NCBI RefSeq assembly: GCF_003594915.1
Contig: NZ_QZCS01000002.1
Coordinates: 434,001-498,000, forward strand
Length of the DNA stretch: 64,000 nucleotides
Reading direction: 5' to 3'
Source of the DNA: Enterobacter chuandaensis
GTDB taxonomy: Bacteria; Pseudomonadota; Gammaproteobacteria; Enterobacterales; Enterobacteriaceae
Under the pieces are notes generated by a model. It saw nothing but the letters and a program-made list of their open reading frames with translations, was not told the origin of the DNA and ran no database searches. This document shows, one piece after another, positions 47,810 to 57,879 of the stretch. The translations under genes were made by a program, and so were the position numbers. The stretch's first letter is position 1. Each line of letters opens with the position of its first letter.

Positions 47810-48904
47810 ATGTTCAGATTGTACACTCTGTGGGAACTCGAACGGGAGCTCTCTCCCGAAGATTTCCAGCATATCCTGACACCGGAAGCGACACTGGAAA
47901 AAGCGACGGTAAGCTATGACCTGGACTACCGAAACTACACGTCACCACCAGTAAATGAGGTTCCCAGACAGAAGGACGGTTTTAACAACAAACCCTATCA
48001 GCAAACGGGTTACGACCCGGTTTATGATGATCTGGAAATAAACCTGATGGAGGGCTGGGTTATCGGTCTGGATACAGACGAACAGTGGGACGAAACGGTA
48101 AACCCTTTCCACATCGACACCGGTGGTGAGCTGATTTTTAATAATGCAGATCCGTTCTGCTGGATTGTCAGTGATTTTCAGCGCGCTTTTCGACATGCCA
48201 TCAATAACCAGAACGGTAGAAAACCCGCACCAACCGTGAAGTTCCGCACTTCCGGAGAACCCGTGCAGCACGCTCAGGCGGGCAAAGTAATCAACAGCAA
48301 AATAGCTGGAGGATTGATGGCCGGTGGAGGTGTGTACAACGGCAATATAGAGGGATTCCATCAGGCCGCACAGCAGCTAGGCGGCGACACGTTAGCTGGT
48401 TACGATCAAGTCATGGATAACAAAGGACTGATCATTGCTGGCGCATCTGTCGTGGCAGGGCTGACGATGGGCAGGATGCGATTCCCAGAACTGGAAGAGC
48501 TTGAGCATTTCGGGGCGAGAGGGGCTGCATCAGGAAGAACGTTTGATCCCGAACTGGCAGGTGGACCGATCGAAAATCTGACGACAGATGGGGTGAATGT
48601 CACTCATGAAGGGATCGCAACCGTAGAAAAACATATATCACGATTCGACCACGACCCTGCTAACGATGTGATGATTGGTAGGCTAAAAAACATTGCAAAA
48701 GGTGAATTTCCCCCCGAACAAGCAGATCTAAATTACTACACACACGAATGCAGAGAATTCCAACGTTATTGCAATTTAGGTTGGGAATCAGGTGAACCTG
48801 AAGGGCCTGCTAGCTATGACCTATGGAACAATGCACACACAGCAACGTTAGAAGATTTTAAACTTAAAGACGGTGACCTATTCCACCCGGACGCACTGAA
48901 ATGA
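47810..48904 (+). CDS. Putative polymorphic toxin (orphan C-terminal module)
   Basis: This 364-residue protein has no signal peptide. The N-terminal half (1-150) is not recognised. A middle Gly/Ala-rich segment (about 155-215, KIAGGLMAGGGVYNG to IIAGASVVAGLTMG) looks like the hydrophobic linker in Rhs, CDI and related effectors. The C-terminal domain (about 260-364: EKHISRFDHDPANDVMI; FYTHE-like YYTHECREFQRYCNLG; YDLWNNAHTATLEDF) resembles toxin ends of contact-dependent systems as I remember them. The ATG at 47810 has AAGGA 6 nt upstream. A small gene overlapping its stop by 4 nt looks like the immunity gene. It lies between IS4 and Tn3 remnants, so it may be a displaced piece. Confidence 0.6.
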   Translation: MFRLYTLWELERELSPEDFQHILTPEATLEKATVSYDLDYRNYTSPPVNEVPRQKDGFNNKPYQQTGYDPVYDDLEINLMEGWVIGLDTDEQWDETVNPFHIDTGGELIFNNADPFCWIVSDFQRAFRHAINNQNGRKPAPTVKFRTSGEPVQHAQAGKVINSKIAGGLMAGGGVYNGNIEGFHQAAQQLGGDTLAGYDQVMDNKGLIIAGASVVAGLTMGRMRFPELEELEHFGARGAASGRTFDPELAGGPIENLTTDGVNVTHEGIATVEKHISRFDHDPANDVMIGRLKNIAKGEFPPEQADLNYYTHECREFQRYCNLGWESGEPEGPASYDLWNNAHTATLEDFKLKDGDLFHPDALK

Positions 48905-49161
48905 CGATCACGAAGACAGAAATTAACGTACTAAAAGTCATGTCTGAAAAAGACATGGATTGGAGCTGGATAATTCTAGACCGCGCACTTTCTATGAAAG
49001 GGATCCCCGGATTTGGCAACGTAGCGAGAATTGTCACTAATTTAGTCGAACATGGTTTAGTCGATGTAATTTACAACGAAGAAACAAAGCACTCTCGTTA
49101 TAGAGTGTCAGAAAATGGGTTTAAAACACTCAAAGCACTGGACCTGACAGAACACGATTAA
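48901..49161 (+). CDS. Putative immunity protein for the upstream toxin
   Basis: The 86-residue, soluble, charged protein (MTITKTEINVLKVMSEKDMDW...) overlaps the toxin gene stop by 4 nt (ATGA), the classic layout of a toxin with its immunity gene. It has a helix-rich, winged-helix-like pattern (KMSEK... VARIVTNLVEHGLVDVIYNEE ... YRVSENGF shortened here to key parts). I do not recognise a named immunity family. It is A+T-rich like the toxin end. A small regulator is the alternative. Confidence 0.6.
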   Translation: MTITKTEINVLKVMSEKDMDWSWIILDRALSMKGIPGFGNVARIVTNLVEHGLVDVIYNEETKHSRYRVSENGFKTLKALDLTEHD

Positions 49162-49182
49162 ATATAACATCTGTTATCAGCA

Positions 49183-49206
49183 CCGCCAGATCACCACTGG
49201 CGGCGT
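49183..49206 (+). terminator. Possible terminator after the immunity gene
   Basis: CCGCCAG, a 7-nt loop and CTGGCGG are followed by CGTTTCC. The stem is good but the T run is short. Confidence 0.45.
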
Positions 49207-49444
49207 TTCCGGGGTCTGACGTGCTAAAGTCGTGGCTGGTAAACCGCAAAACCACCGGCAACGCACCTGAAAAATTTTCATCCTCTGCATATTTATGCAG
49301 CCAAGTGAATCACCTCCAGTTTCGTCGAAAAATGGCACTGAAAGTGCCGTTTCCGGCAAGTTAACGCGTCATTGATGACCCTAACGCTGCTTCTGTTTTG
49401 CTCCATCTCAAGCGTTTTCTGATGCCGAACAGTCCATTCATGTT

Positions 49445-49482
49445 GGGGTCCGCCAGGAATCCGTAAATTATCCTACGTTAAG
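49445..49482. repeat. Tn3-family terminal inverted repeat (single copy)
   Basis: The 38-bp segment starts GGGGTC and ends ACGTTAAG, the two ends conserved in the 38-bp repeats of Tn3-family transposons, at exactly that length. It lies right after the transposase remnant stop, which is where the repeat is found in Tn3. Confidence 0.7.
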
Positions 49483-49738
49483 CCTGTTTTTTGTACAGAC
49501 TACTATCCACTGAGCGTAACGTACGGTATTTACCCTGTCCCAGCTTGAGGTTTGTTCGCCAGACGTAATCCCCGCTGAGATTTATGTGCTCCCATCCTGG
49601 CGGGGACAGATGCGCAATAAGCTGTTCATTTAGCGGGAGTCCTTTTCGCTTCAGAGAATCTATGGCTCTTTCTATATATACCGTATTCCATAGTGAGATC
49701 GCCGCAGTCAGCAATGTCAGACCATTCTCCGGGGACAA
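49481..49738 (-). pseudogene. Tn3-family transposase (TnpA) C-terminal remnant
   Basis: About 86 residues of the C-terminus of a Tn3-type transposase remain: LTAAISLWNTVYIERAIDSLKR, then LSPPGWEHINLSGDYVW and KYRTLRS, all conserved in TnpA. The stop falls at the start of the 38-bp terminal repeat. The rest of the roughly 1000-residue protein and the other transposon end are absent. The DNA from about 49739 to 49973 holds short hairpins and no gene I can support. Confidence 0.8.
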
Positions 49739-49973
49739 TCTCGCAACGACCGGAGCATCTGCGGGGAAATCTGGAAGCGTTGTTCATCACAAAACGCCCC
49801 CGACCATAAAGGCCGAGGGCGGTTAAGATGTCAAAAGCCCGCTATCCGGTGGACATCCATGCCGCTCCGCTTAAGTGAACGGCATTGCACCTCGCGCGGG
49901 GTTTTTTATTGCCACATTTTCTCGTAATGACGTGCTACAGTGTCAAAAAGGGGTCGTTTGAGGAGTCTGTATC

Positions 49974-50744
49974 GTGCCTGGTCTGAAGATTTCGATTTTG
50001 CAGCAACCTTTAGTGTGGATGGATGGCCCTGCCAACCTGCGCCACTTTGATCGTCAACTGGAAGAGATTACCGGGCGAGATGTGATTGTCCTGCCGGAGA
50101 TGTTCACCACCGGCTTCGCCATGGAAGCGGCTAAACAGTCGATGCCCCAGGAAGAGGTAGTCGCCTGGATGCATGCCAAAGCACAGCAAACCAACGCGCT
50201 GATCGCCGGGAGCGCCGCACTGCAAACGGAACGCGGCCCGGTGAACCGCTTCCTGCTGGTTGAGCCGGAAGGGAAAGTGCATTTTTACGATAAACGCCAC
50301 CTGTTCCGCATGGCCGATGAACATCATCACTATGAAGCGGGTAACGAACGCGTGGTGTTCGAGTGGCGCGGCTGGCGCATCCTGCCGCTGGTCTGCTACG
50401 ACCTGCGCTTCCCGGTGTGGTCGCGCAACCGCAACGATTACGATCTGGCGCTGTATGTCGCCAACTGGCCTGCGCCGCGCTCGCTGCACTGGCAGGCGCT
50501 GCTGGTGGCGCGCGCGATTGAGAACCAGGCGTACGTGGTGGGCTGTAACCGCGTGGGGACGGACGGTAACGGACATCACTACCGCGGCGACAGCCGGGTG
50601 GTGAACCCGCAGGGCGAGATTATTGCCACAGCCGAGCCGCATCAGGCGACGCGCATTGATGCGGAGCTGTCATTGACGGCGCTGAAGGAGTATCGGGAGA
50701 AGTTTCCGGCCTGGCAGGATGCGGATCCGTTTAGCATTGGATGA
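49974..50744 (+). CDS. yafV: Omega-amidase YafV (nitrilase family)
   Basis: The 256-residue nitrilase-fold protein hydrolyses 2-oxoglutaramate and 2-oxosuccinamate in its E. coli form. The catalytic triad is visible: Glu in VLPEMFTTGF (about 42), Lys in FYDKRHLFR (about 107) and Cys in PLVCYDLRFP (about 141). The start is GTG with GAGGAG 8 nt upstream. In E. coli it lies beside ivy and fadE; here ivy is absent and the accessory patch takes that place. Confidence 0.93.
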   Translation: MPGLKISILQQPLVWMDGPANLRHFDRQLEEITGRDVIVLPEMFTTGFAMEAAKQSMPQEEVVAWMHAKAQQTNALIAGSAALQTERGPVNRFLLVEPEGKVHFYDKRHLFRMADEHHHYEAGNERVVFEWRGWRILPLVCYDLRFPVWSRNRNDYDLALYVANWPAPRSLHWQALLVARAIENQAYVVGCNRVGTDGNGHHYRGDSRVVNPQGEIIATAEPHQATRIDAELSLTALKEYREKFPAWQDADPFSIG

Positions 50745-50747
50745 AAT

Positions 50748-50807
50748 TTTCCCCTCACTCTAACCCTCTCCCCAAAGGGGAGAGGGGATTGTTCGCTGCT
50801 CGCATTA
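50748..50807. repeat. Dispersed palindromic repeat, copy 2
   Basis: Same family as 5692-5745: TTTCCCCTCAC, then CCTCTCCCCAAAGGGGAGAGG, then GATTGTTCGCTGCTCGCATTA. It lies between yafV and the converging ggt-like gene. Confidence 0.75.
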
Positions 50808-50820
50808 GGGGGATAAAGTA

Positions 50821-52422
50821 TTAACTCACTAACGCCTGACCGTCTTTGCGGCTTTCCGTCGCGGCAACGTAGTGCCCTTCCGGCATACGATAGATCACCT
50901 GCGCCCCGCCGAAGTTGTAATCCTGGAGCGGATCTTCCACCACGATCTGATGCCCACGCTCGCGCAGCGCCGCGATAGTATTGCGATCGAACGTCGATTC
51001 GACGATCACCTCCCTGCCCTGCACCACGCGCCAGCGCGGCGCGTCGATAGCCGCCTGCGGGTTTTGCCCGTGCAGCATAATGCGCAGCGCCATTTGCATG
51101 TGCCCCTGCGCCTGCATCGGGCCGCCCATCACGCCGAAGGACATCAGCGGCTTGCCGTTACCGTCCATCGCAAAGCCCGGAATGATGGTGTGGAACGGAC
51201 GCTTGCTGCCCGCCAGCGCGTTCGGGTGATTGGGATCCAGCACGAACCCGCAGCCCCGGTTTTGCAGGCTGATCCCCGTATCCGGCACCACGATGCCTGA
51301 ACCGAAGCCCATATAGTTGGACTGAATAAACGAGACCATCATCCCGCTGGCATCCGCGGTGCTGATGTAGACCGTGCCGCTCTGCGTCGGGGAACCGTAG
51401 ACAAAATCAGAGGCTTTATCGTGGTCGATAAGCGCCGCGCGCGACTTCAGATAGTGGTCGCTCAGCAGCTCTTTTGCCGCGAACGCCATGTGTTCTTCAT
51501 CCGCCACGTAGCGGTCGAGATCCGCCAGCGCCAGCTTCATGGCTTCAATGGACAAGTGCAGAGACTGCACGGAGTCCGGATGATGTTTCTCAATGCCGCA
51601 CTGTTCCAGAATGCCGAGCGCAATCAGCGTGGCGATCCCCTGGCCGTTTGGCGGCAGCTCCTGCACCGAACCGCCCGCGAAGTCGCGCGACAGTAGGTCT
51701 ACCCAGTCCACGCGATGGTTTGCCAGATCTTCAACCGTCAGGTGCGCACCGTGTTCTTTGGCAAAAGCAGCAATTTTCTGCGCCAGCTCGCCGCGGTAAA
51801 AAGCGTCGCCGTTAGTTTTAGCAATCAGCTCCAGCGAGTTGGCCTGCGCCGGGTTACGGAAGATTTCCCCCACGCGCGGAGCGCGGCCTTCCGGCGCGAA
51901 GCAGGCGCTAAAGCCCGGCTGATCTTTCAGCTTGCTATAGCCGCGCTGCCAGAGATGACCAATCAGCGGCGAGACCGGGAAGCCGTTACGCGCGTAGTCA
52001 ATCGCAGGCTGCGCCAGCGTGGTCAGCGGCAGCGTGCCGAAGCGTTCCGCCAGCGCGACCCAGCCCGACACCGCACCCGGCACCGTTACCGCGTCCCAGC
52101 CAATTTCCGGCACCGCGGTTTTACCGGCAAACAGATCCGCATGCCAGCTGGCAGGCGAACGGCCGGACGCGTTCAAACCGTGCAGCTTTTCACCGTCCCA
52201 GACGATGGCAAAGGCATCGCTGCCGATCCCGTTGCCGGTCGGCTCAACCACCGTCAGCGCCATCGCGGTGGCAATGGCCGCATCGACGGCATTTCCCCCC
52301 AGCTGCAGCATCTTCATGCCTGCCTGCGCCGCCAGCGGCTGCGACGTGGCAACCGCGTTGTGGCCCATCATCGGCGGGCGTCGTGAATCATAACCGGACG
52401 TAAAATCAAGCGCTTTGGTCAT
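50821..52422 (-). CDS. Gamma-glutamyltransferase family protein, cytosolic (YwrD-like)
   Basis: The 533-residue protein has the Ntn-hydrolase GGT fold without a signal peptide. The expected self-cleavage nucleophile is the Thr in TQSGTVYIS (about 355), and the GGxx oxyanion region is FGVMGGPMQAQGH. It lacks the periplasmic targeting of E. coli Ggt and resembles Bacillus YwrD in size and in the GTVY motif. It is the last gene of a peptide-ABC operon, so it may open imported gamma-glutamyl peptides in the cytoplasm (inference). Of two adjacent ATGs, the second lies at the better distance from AAGGAG. Confidence 0.82.
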   Translation of the reverse strand: MTKALDFTSGYDSRRPPMMGHNAVATSQPLAAQAGMKMLQLGGNAVDAAIATAMALTVVEPTGNGIGSDAFAIVWDGEKLHGLNASGRSPASWHADLFAGKTAVPEIGWDAVTVPGAVSGWVALAERFGTLPLTTLAQPAIDYARNGFPVSPLIGHLWQRGYSKLKDQPGFSACFAPEGRAPRVGEIFRNPAQANSLELIAKTNGDAFYRGELAQKIAAFAKEHGAHLTVEDLANHRVDWVDLLSRDFAGGSVQELPPNGQGIATLIALGILEQCGIEKHHPDSVQSLHLSIEAMKLALADLDRYVADEEHMAFAAKELLSDHYLKSRAALIDHDKASDFVYGSPTQSGTVYISTADASGMMVSFIQSNYMGFGSGIVVPDTGISLQNRGCGFVLDPNHPNALAGSKRPFHTIIPGFAMDGNGKPLMSFGVMGGPMQAQGHMQMALRIMLHGQNPQAAIDAPRWRVVQGREVIVESTFDRNTIAALRERGHQIVVEDPLQDYNFGGAQVIYRMPEGHYVAATESRKDGQALVS

Positions 52423-52431
52423 CATGACTCC

Positions 52432-53307
52432 TTAGTCGTGGCGCGGATCGAGCGCATCGCGCAGCCCGTCGCCGAGTAAATTAAAGCCCTGCACGGCAAG
52501 GAAAATCGCCACGCCGGGGAAAACGGACATCCACGGCGCCTGCTCCAGAAACCCTTTCGCGGTATTGAGCATGGAGCCCCAGGATGGATTGGGCGGCTGC
52601 TGCCCCAGCCCCAAAAACGACAGGCTGGCTTCGGCGATAATCGCCGAGGCAATCGCCAGCGTGGCCTGAACCAGGATCGGCGACATCACGTTTGGCAGGA
52701 CGTATTTAATGATGATCCAGCGATCCGGCAGGCCAATCGCCCGCGCGCCGTCGATATACTCTTCGTTGCGAATGGCGATCACCTGTCCGCGCGTCAGGCG
52801 GGCGAAGATCGGCATCGCCGAAAGACCGATGGCGATCATCGCGTTGGTGAGACTCGGGCCTAAAAATGCCCCCAGCGCGATCGCCATGATCAGGAACGGA
52901 CAGGCCAGCAGCGCCTCGATAAACCGCGAGATGACGCCGTCCCACATCTTCTGGAAGTAGCCCGCCACCAGCCCCAGCGGCACGCCAATGACCACCGCGA
53001 TAACCACTGACATACAGCCCGCCATCAGCGAGGTTCGCGCTCCCCAGATAATGCGGGACAAAATGTCGCGCCCCAGCTCGTCGGTGCCGAACCAGTACAT
53101 CGCCGACGGCGCTTTGCGCACCGCGAGGAAGTTGGCTTTAACCGGGTCGAACGGGGCGATCCACGGTGCCAGCAGCGTCACCAGCACAAAAAAGCCCACC
53201 ACCACCGCACCGATCACCGCGCTTTTATTGGCGAGGAATTTCTTCAGCACCCGGTTCTGCGCGCGCGGCAGCGCGGGGGCTACGGTTTGCGTCGTCAGTT
53301 CCGCCAT
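52432..53307 (-). CDS. Peptide ABC transporter permease (DppC/GsiD type)
   Basis: The 291-residue inner-membrane permease has an N-terminal OppC-type segment, six helices and the coupling-loop motif GARAIGLPDRWIIIKYVLP (about 205-223). GLGQQPPNPSWGSML is the family signature. It pairs with the 313-residue permease 2 bp upstream. Substrate is probably a short or gamma-glutamyl peptide, judged only from the neighbours. Confidence 0.88.
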   Translation of the reverse strand: MAELTTQTVAPALPRAQNRVLKKFLANKSAVIGAVVVGFFVLVTLLAPWIAPFDPVKANFLAVRKAPSAMYWFGTDELGRDILSRIIWGARTSLMAGCMSVVIAVVIGVPLGLVAGYFQKMWDGVISRFIEALLACPFLIMAIALGAFLGPSLTNAMIAIGLSAMPIFARLTRGQVIAIRNEEYIDGARAIGLPDRWIIIKYVLPNVMSPILVQATLAIASAIIAEASLSFLGLGQQPPNPSWGSMLNTAKGFLEQAPWMSVFPGVAIFLAVQGFNLLGDGLRDALDPRHD

Positions 53308-53309
53308 CG

Positions 53310-54251
53310 TTAACCTCGCATTTTCGGGTTGATAAGGACGTAAAGCACGTCGGCCAGCAGGTTGAGCATCAGGAAGCCAATCGCCACGATCAGCACCACG
53401 CCCTGCACCACCGCGTAGTCACGGTTGAACACCGAGTCGACGATCATCTTGCCAAAGCCCGGAATGGTGAACACCTGCTCGGTCAGCACCGCGCCGCCCA
53501 GCAGTTCGCCGAACAGCAGCGTGGTGAGGGTGATCACCGGTACCAGCGCGTTGCGAAACGCGTGCTTTAGAATGACCGCCTTCGGCAGAAGCCCCTTGGC
53601 GCGTGCGGTACGGATATAATCCGCTTTCAGTACCGCAATCATCGACGCGCGGGTATGGCGCATCAGCGTTGCCGCCAGCCCGGTTCCGAGCACAGAAGCG
53701 GGCAGCAGCAGCGTGCGCAGGTTCTGGAGCGGATCTTCACTGAACGGCACATAGCCGGACGCGGGCAGCCACTGCAGGTTCACCGAGAAGACCAGAATCA
53801 GCAGGATCCCCAGCCAGAAATGCGGGATCGAGATCCCCGAGATCGCCACAAAGTTCGCCCCGTGATCGACCCAGCTGTTTTTGTTCACCGCCGCGACGAT
53901 CCCCATGCTGATGCCAAACACCAGCGCGATAATCATCGCCAGCAGCGACAGCTCAAGCGTGACCGGCAGCTTGCTGGCGATAAGCTCGGTCACCGGTTCA
54001 TGCGTGCGCAAGGAGACGCCCAGATCGCCCTGCAGCGCCCGCGTCAGCCAGTGGAAATACTGCACCGGGATCGGCGCATCCAGGTTCAGCTCCGCACGCA
54101 GCTGGGCGATCACCGCCGGATCGCGCTCCTCTCCGGCCATCGCAATCAGCGGGTCGCCGGGCAGCAGTTTTTGCAGCCCGAAGACCATCATGCTCACCAG
54201 CAATAGCGTCGGGACGGCCAGCAGCAGACGTTTGCAAATCAGTTCCAGCAT
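53310..54251 (-). CDS. Peptide ABC transporter permease (DppB/GsiC type)
   Basis: The 313-residue permease has the DppB pattern: an N-terminal helix, a periplasmic loop ending LGVSLRTHEPV, five further helices and the motif TARAKGLLPKAVILKHAFRNALVPV (quoted in part: RAKGLLPKAVILKHAFRN). It is 18 bp downstream of the binding-protein gene. Confidence 0.88.
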   Translation of the reverse strand: MLELICKRLLLAVPTLLLVSMMVFGLQKLLPGDPLIAMAGEERDPAVIAQLRAELNLDAPIPVQYFHWLTRALQGDLGVSLRTHEPVTELIASKLPVTLELSLLAMIIALVFGISMGIVAAVNKNSWVDHGANFVAISGISIPHFWLGILLILVFSVNLQWLPASGYVPFSEDPLQNLRTLLLPASVLGTGLAATLMRHTRASMIAVLKADYIRTARAKGLLPKAVILKHAFRNALVPVITLTTLLFGELLGGAVLTEQVFTIPGFGKMIVDSVFNRDYAVVQGVVLIVAIGFLMLNLLADVLYVLINPKMRG

Positions 54252-54269
54252 GGGTTCTCCTCAGGACGT

Positions 54270-55790
54270 TTATTTCGCCAGCGTCAAACCCGCCAGACGC
54301 ACGATGCCGTCCGGGTACGGCTTAAAGCCCTGCACGCTTTTGTTCAGGCCGAAAATGCGCGGCTCGAAGTAGAGGTAGGCAATCGGCATATCGGTTTGCA
54401 GCTGCTTCACTACCTTGTCGTACAGCGGCTGGCGTGCGGCCTGGTCGGTGCTCTGGCGCGCCTGCGTCAGCCACTCATCGACCTGTGCGTTGCTGTAGCG
54501 GCCATCGTTCAGGGTGCCGTTGCTATGGATAAAGCCGTAGATGCTGCCGTCCGGATCCGGACGACCCGACCAGCCGGAGAAGCTCAACTGATAATCGCCG
54601 CTCTGCTGGCGATCGAGCAGCGTGGCGAATTCGGTCATCTGCAGGTTCAGGGTAAAGCCCGCCTCGGCAACCATAGCCTGCAGCACCTGTCCCACCTGCT
54701 GCGAGGTTGGGTTGTTCGGCACCAGCAGGTTGACGGTCAGCGGCGTGGTGACGCCTGCCGCTTTCAGCAGCGCTTTGGCTTTATCGACGTCGCGCGGCGG
54801 GACCGGCAGGTTAACGTGATACGGACTGACCGGTGAAAACGCCTGGTTTGCCGGGGTGTACAGCCCTTCAAAGACCACCTGGTTTAACGCATCGCGATCA
54901 ATGGCCTGAGAAAATGCCTCGCGCACGCGAGCGTCCTTAAACGGATCGTTGGCCGGCACCTTGCCGTTGTTGATGTTGAAGGTGATGCCCTGGTAGCCCA
55001 GGCCCGTCACCTTCGCCAGCGCCAGCTTGCTGTCGGCTTCGACGGTTTTGACGTCGCTGGCGGCGATGCCTTCTGTCAGGTCGAGATCGCCCGCGCGCAG
55101 GTTCGCGAGGCGCACGGAGGCATCCGGGATCGGCAGATAGATGATTTTGTCGAAGTGATAGGCGTCTTTGTTCCAGTAGTTGTCGAAGCGGGTCAGAACG
55201 ATGCGGTCCTGCGACACGCGGCTGTCGAATTTGTACGGCCCGGAGCAGACCGGATGGGCGGCAAAGTCAGGCTTTTTCGCGGCTTCGGGCGCCATCATCG
55301 CGCCCGCGCGGTCGGTGAGCTGCATCAGCAGCGCGGCATCGGGCGTTTTCAGGTGCAGCGCAATCTGCATCGGGCCGGTGACCTCTACCGACTCCACGGA
55401 GGAGATCTCGCTTTTACGCAGGGAGCCTTTCAGGGTCAGAGCGCGATCGAGATTGTATTTTGCCGCGGCGGCATCGAATTTTTCGCCGTCGTGGAAGGTC
55501 ACGCCTTCACGCAGATCCATGGTTAGCGTTTTGCCGTCCTCGCTCCAGGCCCAGGATTTTGCCAGACCCGGCACGACCTTCAGATGCTCATCGACATCCA
55601 CCAGCCTGTCGCACAGGGAGGCAAACACGAAGCGGCCATAGTAGGTGCGCGCCAGATGCGGGTCGAGCATGTCCGGGTCAGCGCCCAGGCCGATCCGCAG
55701 CACGCTTTCAGAATGGGCGGGCAGCGCCGCGCCAAGCAACATAACACTTCCCAGTACGGTCAAAAGAGAATTACGTATTGTCATTATCAT
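54270..55790 (-). CDS. Peptide ABC transporter periplasmic binding protein (SBP family 5)
   Basis: The 506-residue protein has a signal peptide (TIRNSLLTVLGSVMLLGAALPAHS) and the family-5 pattern: LDPHLARTYYGRF, LAKSWAWSEDGKTLTMDLREG (in part) and FHDGEKFDAAAAKYN. It captures the peptide for the two permeases. Two in-frame ATGs three codons apart could serve as start. It overlaps the upstream ATPase gene by 4 nt. It resembles GsiB/DppA in length, but specificity is not readable. Confidence 0.88.
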   Translation of the reverse strand: MIMTIRNSLLTVLGSVMLLGAALPAHSESVLRIGLGADPDMLDPHLARTYYGRFVFASLCDRLVDVDEHLKVVPGLAKSWAWSEDGKTLTMDLREGVTFHDGEKFDAAAAKYNLDRALTLKGSLRKSEISSVESVEVTGPMQIALHLKTPDAALLMQLTDRAGAMMAPEAAKKPDFAAHPVCSGPYKFDSRVSQDRIVLTRFDNYWNKDAYHFDKIIYLPIPDASVRLANLRAGDLDLTEGIAASDVKTVEADSKLALAKVTGLGYQGITFNINNGKVPANDPFKDARVREAFSQAIDRDALNQVVFEGLYTPANQAFSPVSPYHVNLPVPPRDVDKAKALLKAAGVTTPLTVNLLVPNNPTSQQVGQVLQAMVAEAGFTLNLQMTEFATLLDRQQSGDYQLSFSGWSGRPDPDGSIYGFIHSNGTLNDGRYSNAQVDEWLTQARQSTDQAARQPLYDKVVKQLQTDMPIAYLYFEPRIFGLNKSVQGFKPYPDGIVRLAGLTLAK

Positions 55791-56865
55791 GAGTTCCTTG
55801 AAGGAAGGGACGAGTGAGTGGCCGCGTGTTCAAACAGCGCGCGGCGGCGCAGAAAAGCGGCGGATGGCGGTGCGATCTGGATAACGCTGCGATCGCGATT
55901 GATCTCCTGCCAGCGGTGGCAGGCAACCTGCCGCCCGCCGTCGAGTACCTGATTAATCGGCTCGACCTGGCGGCATTCATCGGTGACGTACGGGCAGCGG
56001 GTGTGGAAGCGACAGCCCGACGGCGGGCTGGCCGGATTGGGCAGATCCCCCTGCAGCAGCGGCGCGTCGCGCTCAACGCCCGGCTGCATCTGCGGGGCCG
56101 AGGCGATCAGCGCCTGGGTATAGGGGTGCAGCGGCGCGTCAAAAATTTCATCGACGGTGGCAAGCTCAACGATTTGCCCAAGGTACATCACCGCCACGCG
56201 GTCGCTCATATGGCGAATCACAGCCAGACCGTGGGCAACGATCACCATCGTCAGCCCCAGCTGGTGCTTCAGGTTTTCCAGGAGGTTGACCACCTGCGCC
56301 TGAACGGAGACGTCCAGCGCGGAAACCGGCTCATCACCCAGCAGCAGCTTCGGTCCCGAGGCCAGCGCGCGCGCAATGCCGATGCGCTGACGCTGTCCGC
56401 CGGAAAACTCGTGCGGGTAGCGCCCTGCCCAGGCGGCAGGCAGACCAACGGTCTTCAGGAGTTCGGCAACGCGATACTGGCGATCCGCTTTCTTCATGTT
56501 TTGATGCAGCCATAGCGGCTCGCCGACGATCTGCTCTACCGTCATGCGCGGGTTCAGCGAGGCGAAGGGATCCTGAAAGATAATCTGCAGCTCTCGCCGG
56601 AGCTGGTTCAGACGGGCGCCCGAGGCATCGGTGATCTCCTCCCCCTGATAAAACACGCGCCCTTCGCTGGCGGCCAGCAGACGCAGCAGCAGACGGCCGA
56701 GGGTGGATTTCCCGGAACCGGATTCGCCAACAATCGCCAGCGTTTCGCCCGGCATCACGGCAAGCGAAACGCGATCGACCGCCGTGACAAACCGCGCCGG
56801 GGAGAAGAGTTTTTTCGGGCCTGGGAAGCGCTTGCTCAGATCGCGGGCTTCAAGAATGGGCGTGG

Positions 56866-56869
<4 letters not shown>
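55787..56869 (-). CDS. Peptide ABC transporter ATP-binding protein (DppF/OppF type)
   Basis: The 360-residue ATPase has Walker A GESGSGKS (about 49-56), signature FSGGQRQRIGIARAL (about 160), Walker B LLLGDEPVSALD, and the oligopeptide-transporter C-terminal domain with CPYVTDECRQ, which in relatives holds an iron-sulfur cluster. Its C-terminus is somewhat extended and Ser/Ala-rich. It overlaps both neighbours by 4 nt. Confidence 0.9.

Positions 56870-57875
<1,006 letters not shown>

Positions 57876-57879
<4 letters not shown>

Noticed and set aside
49211..49221. GGGGTCTGACG as a second Tn3-family end
   Set aside because: Only the first 11 bases resemble the repeat; the following DNA departs from it, so it may be chance.
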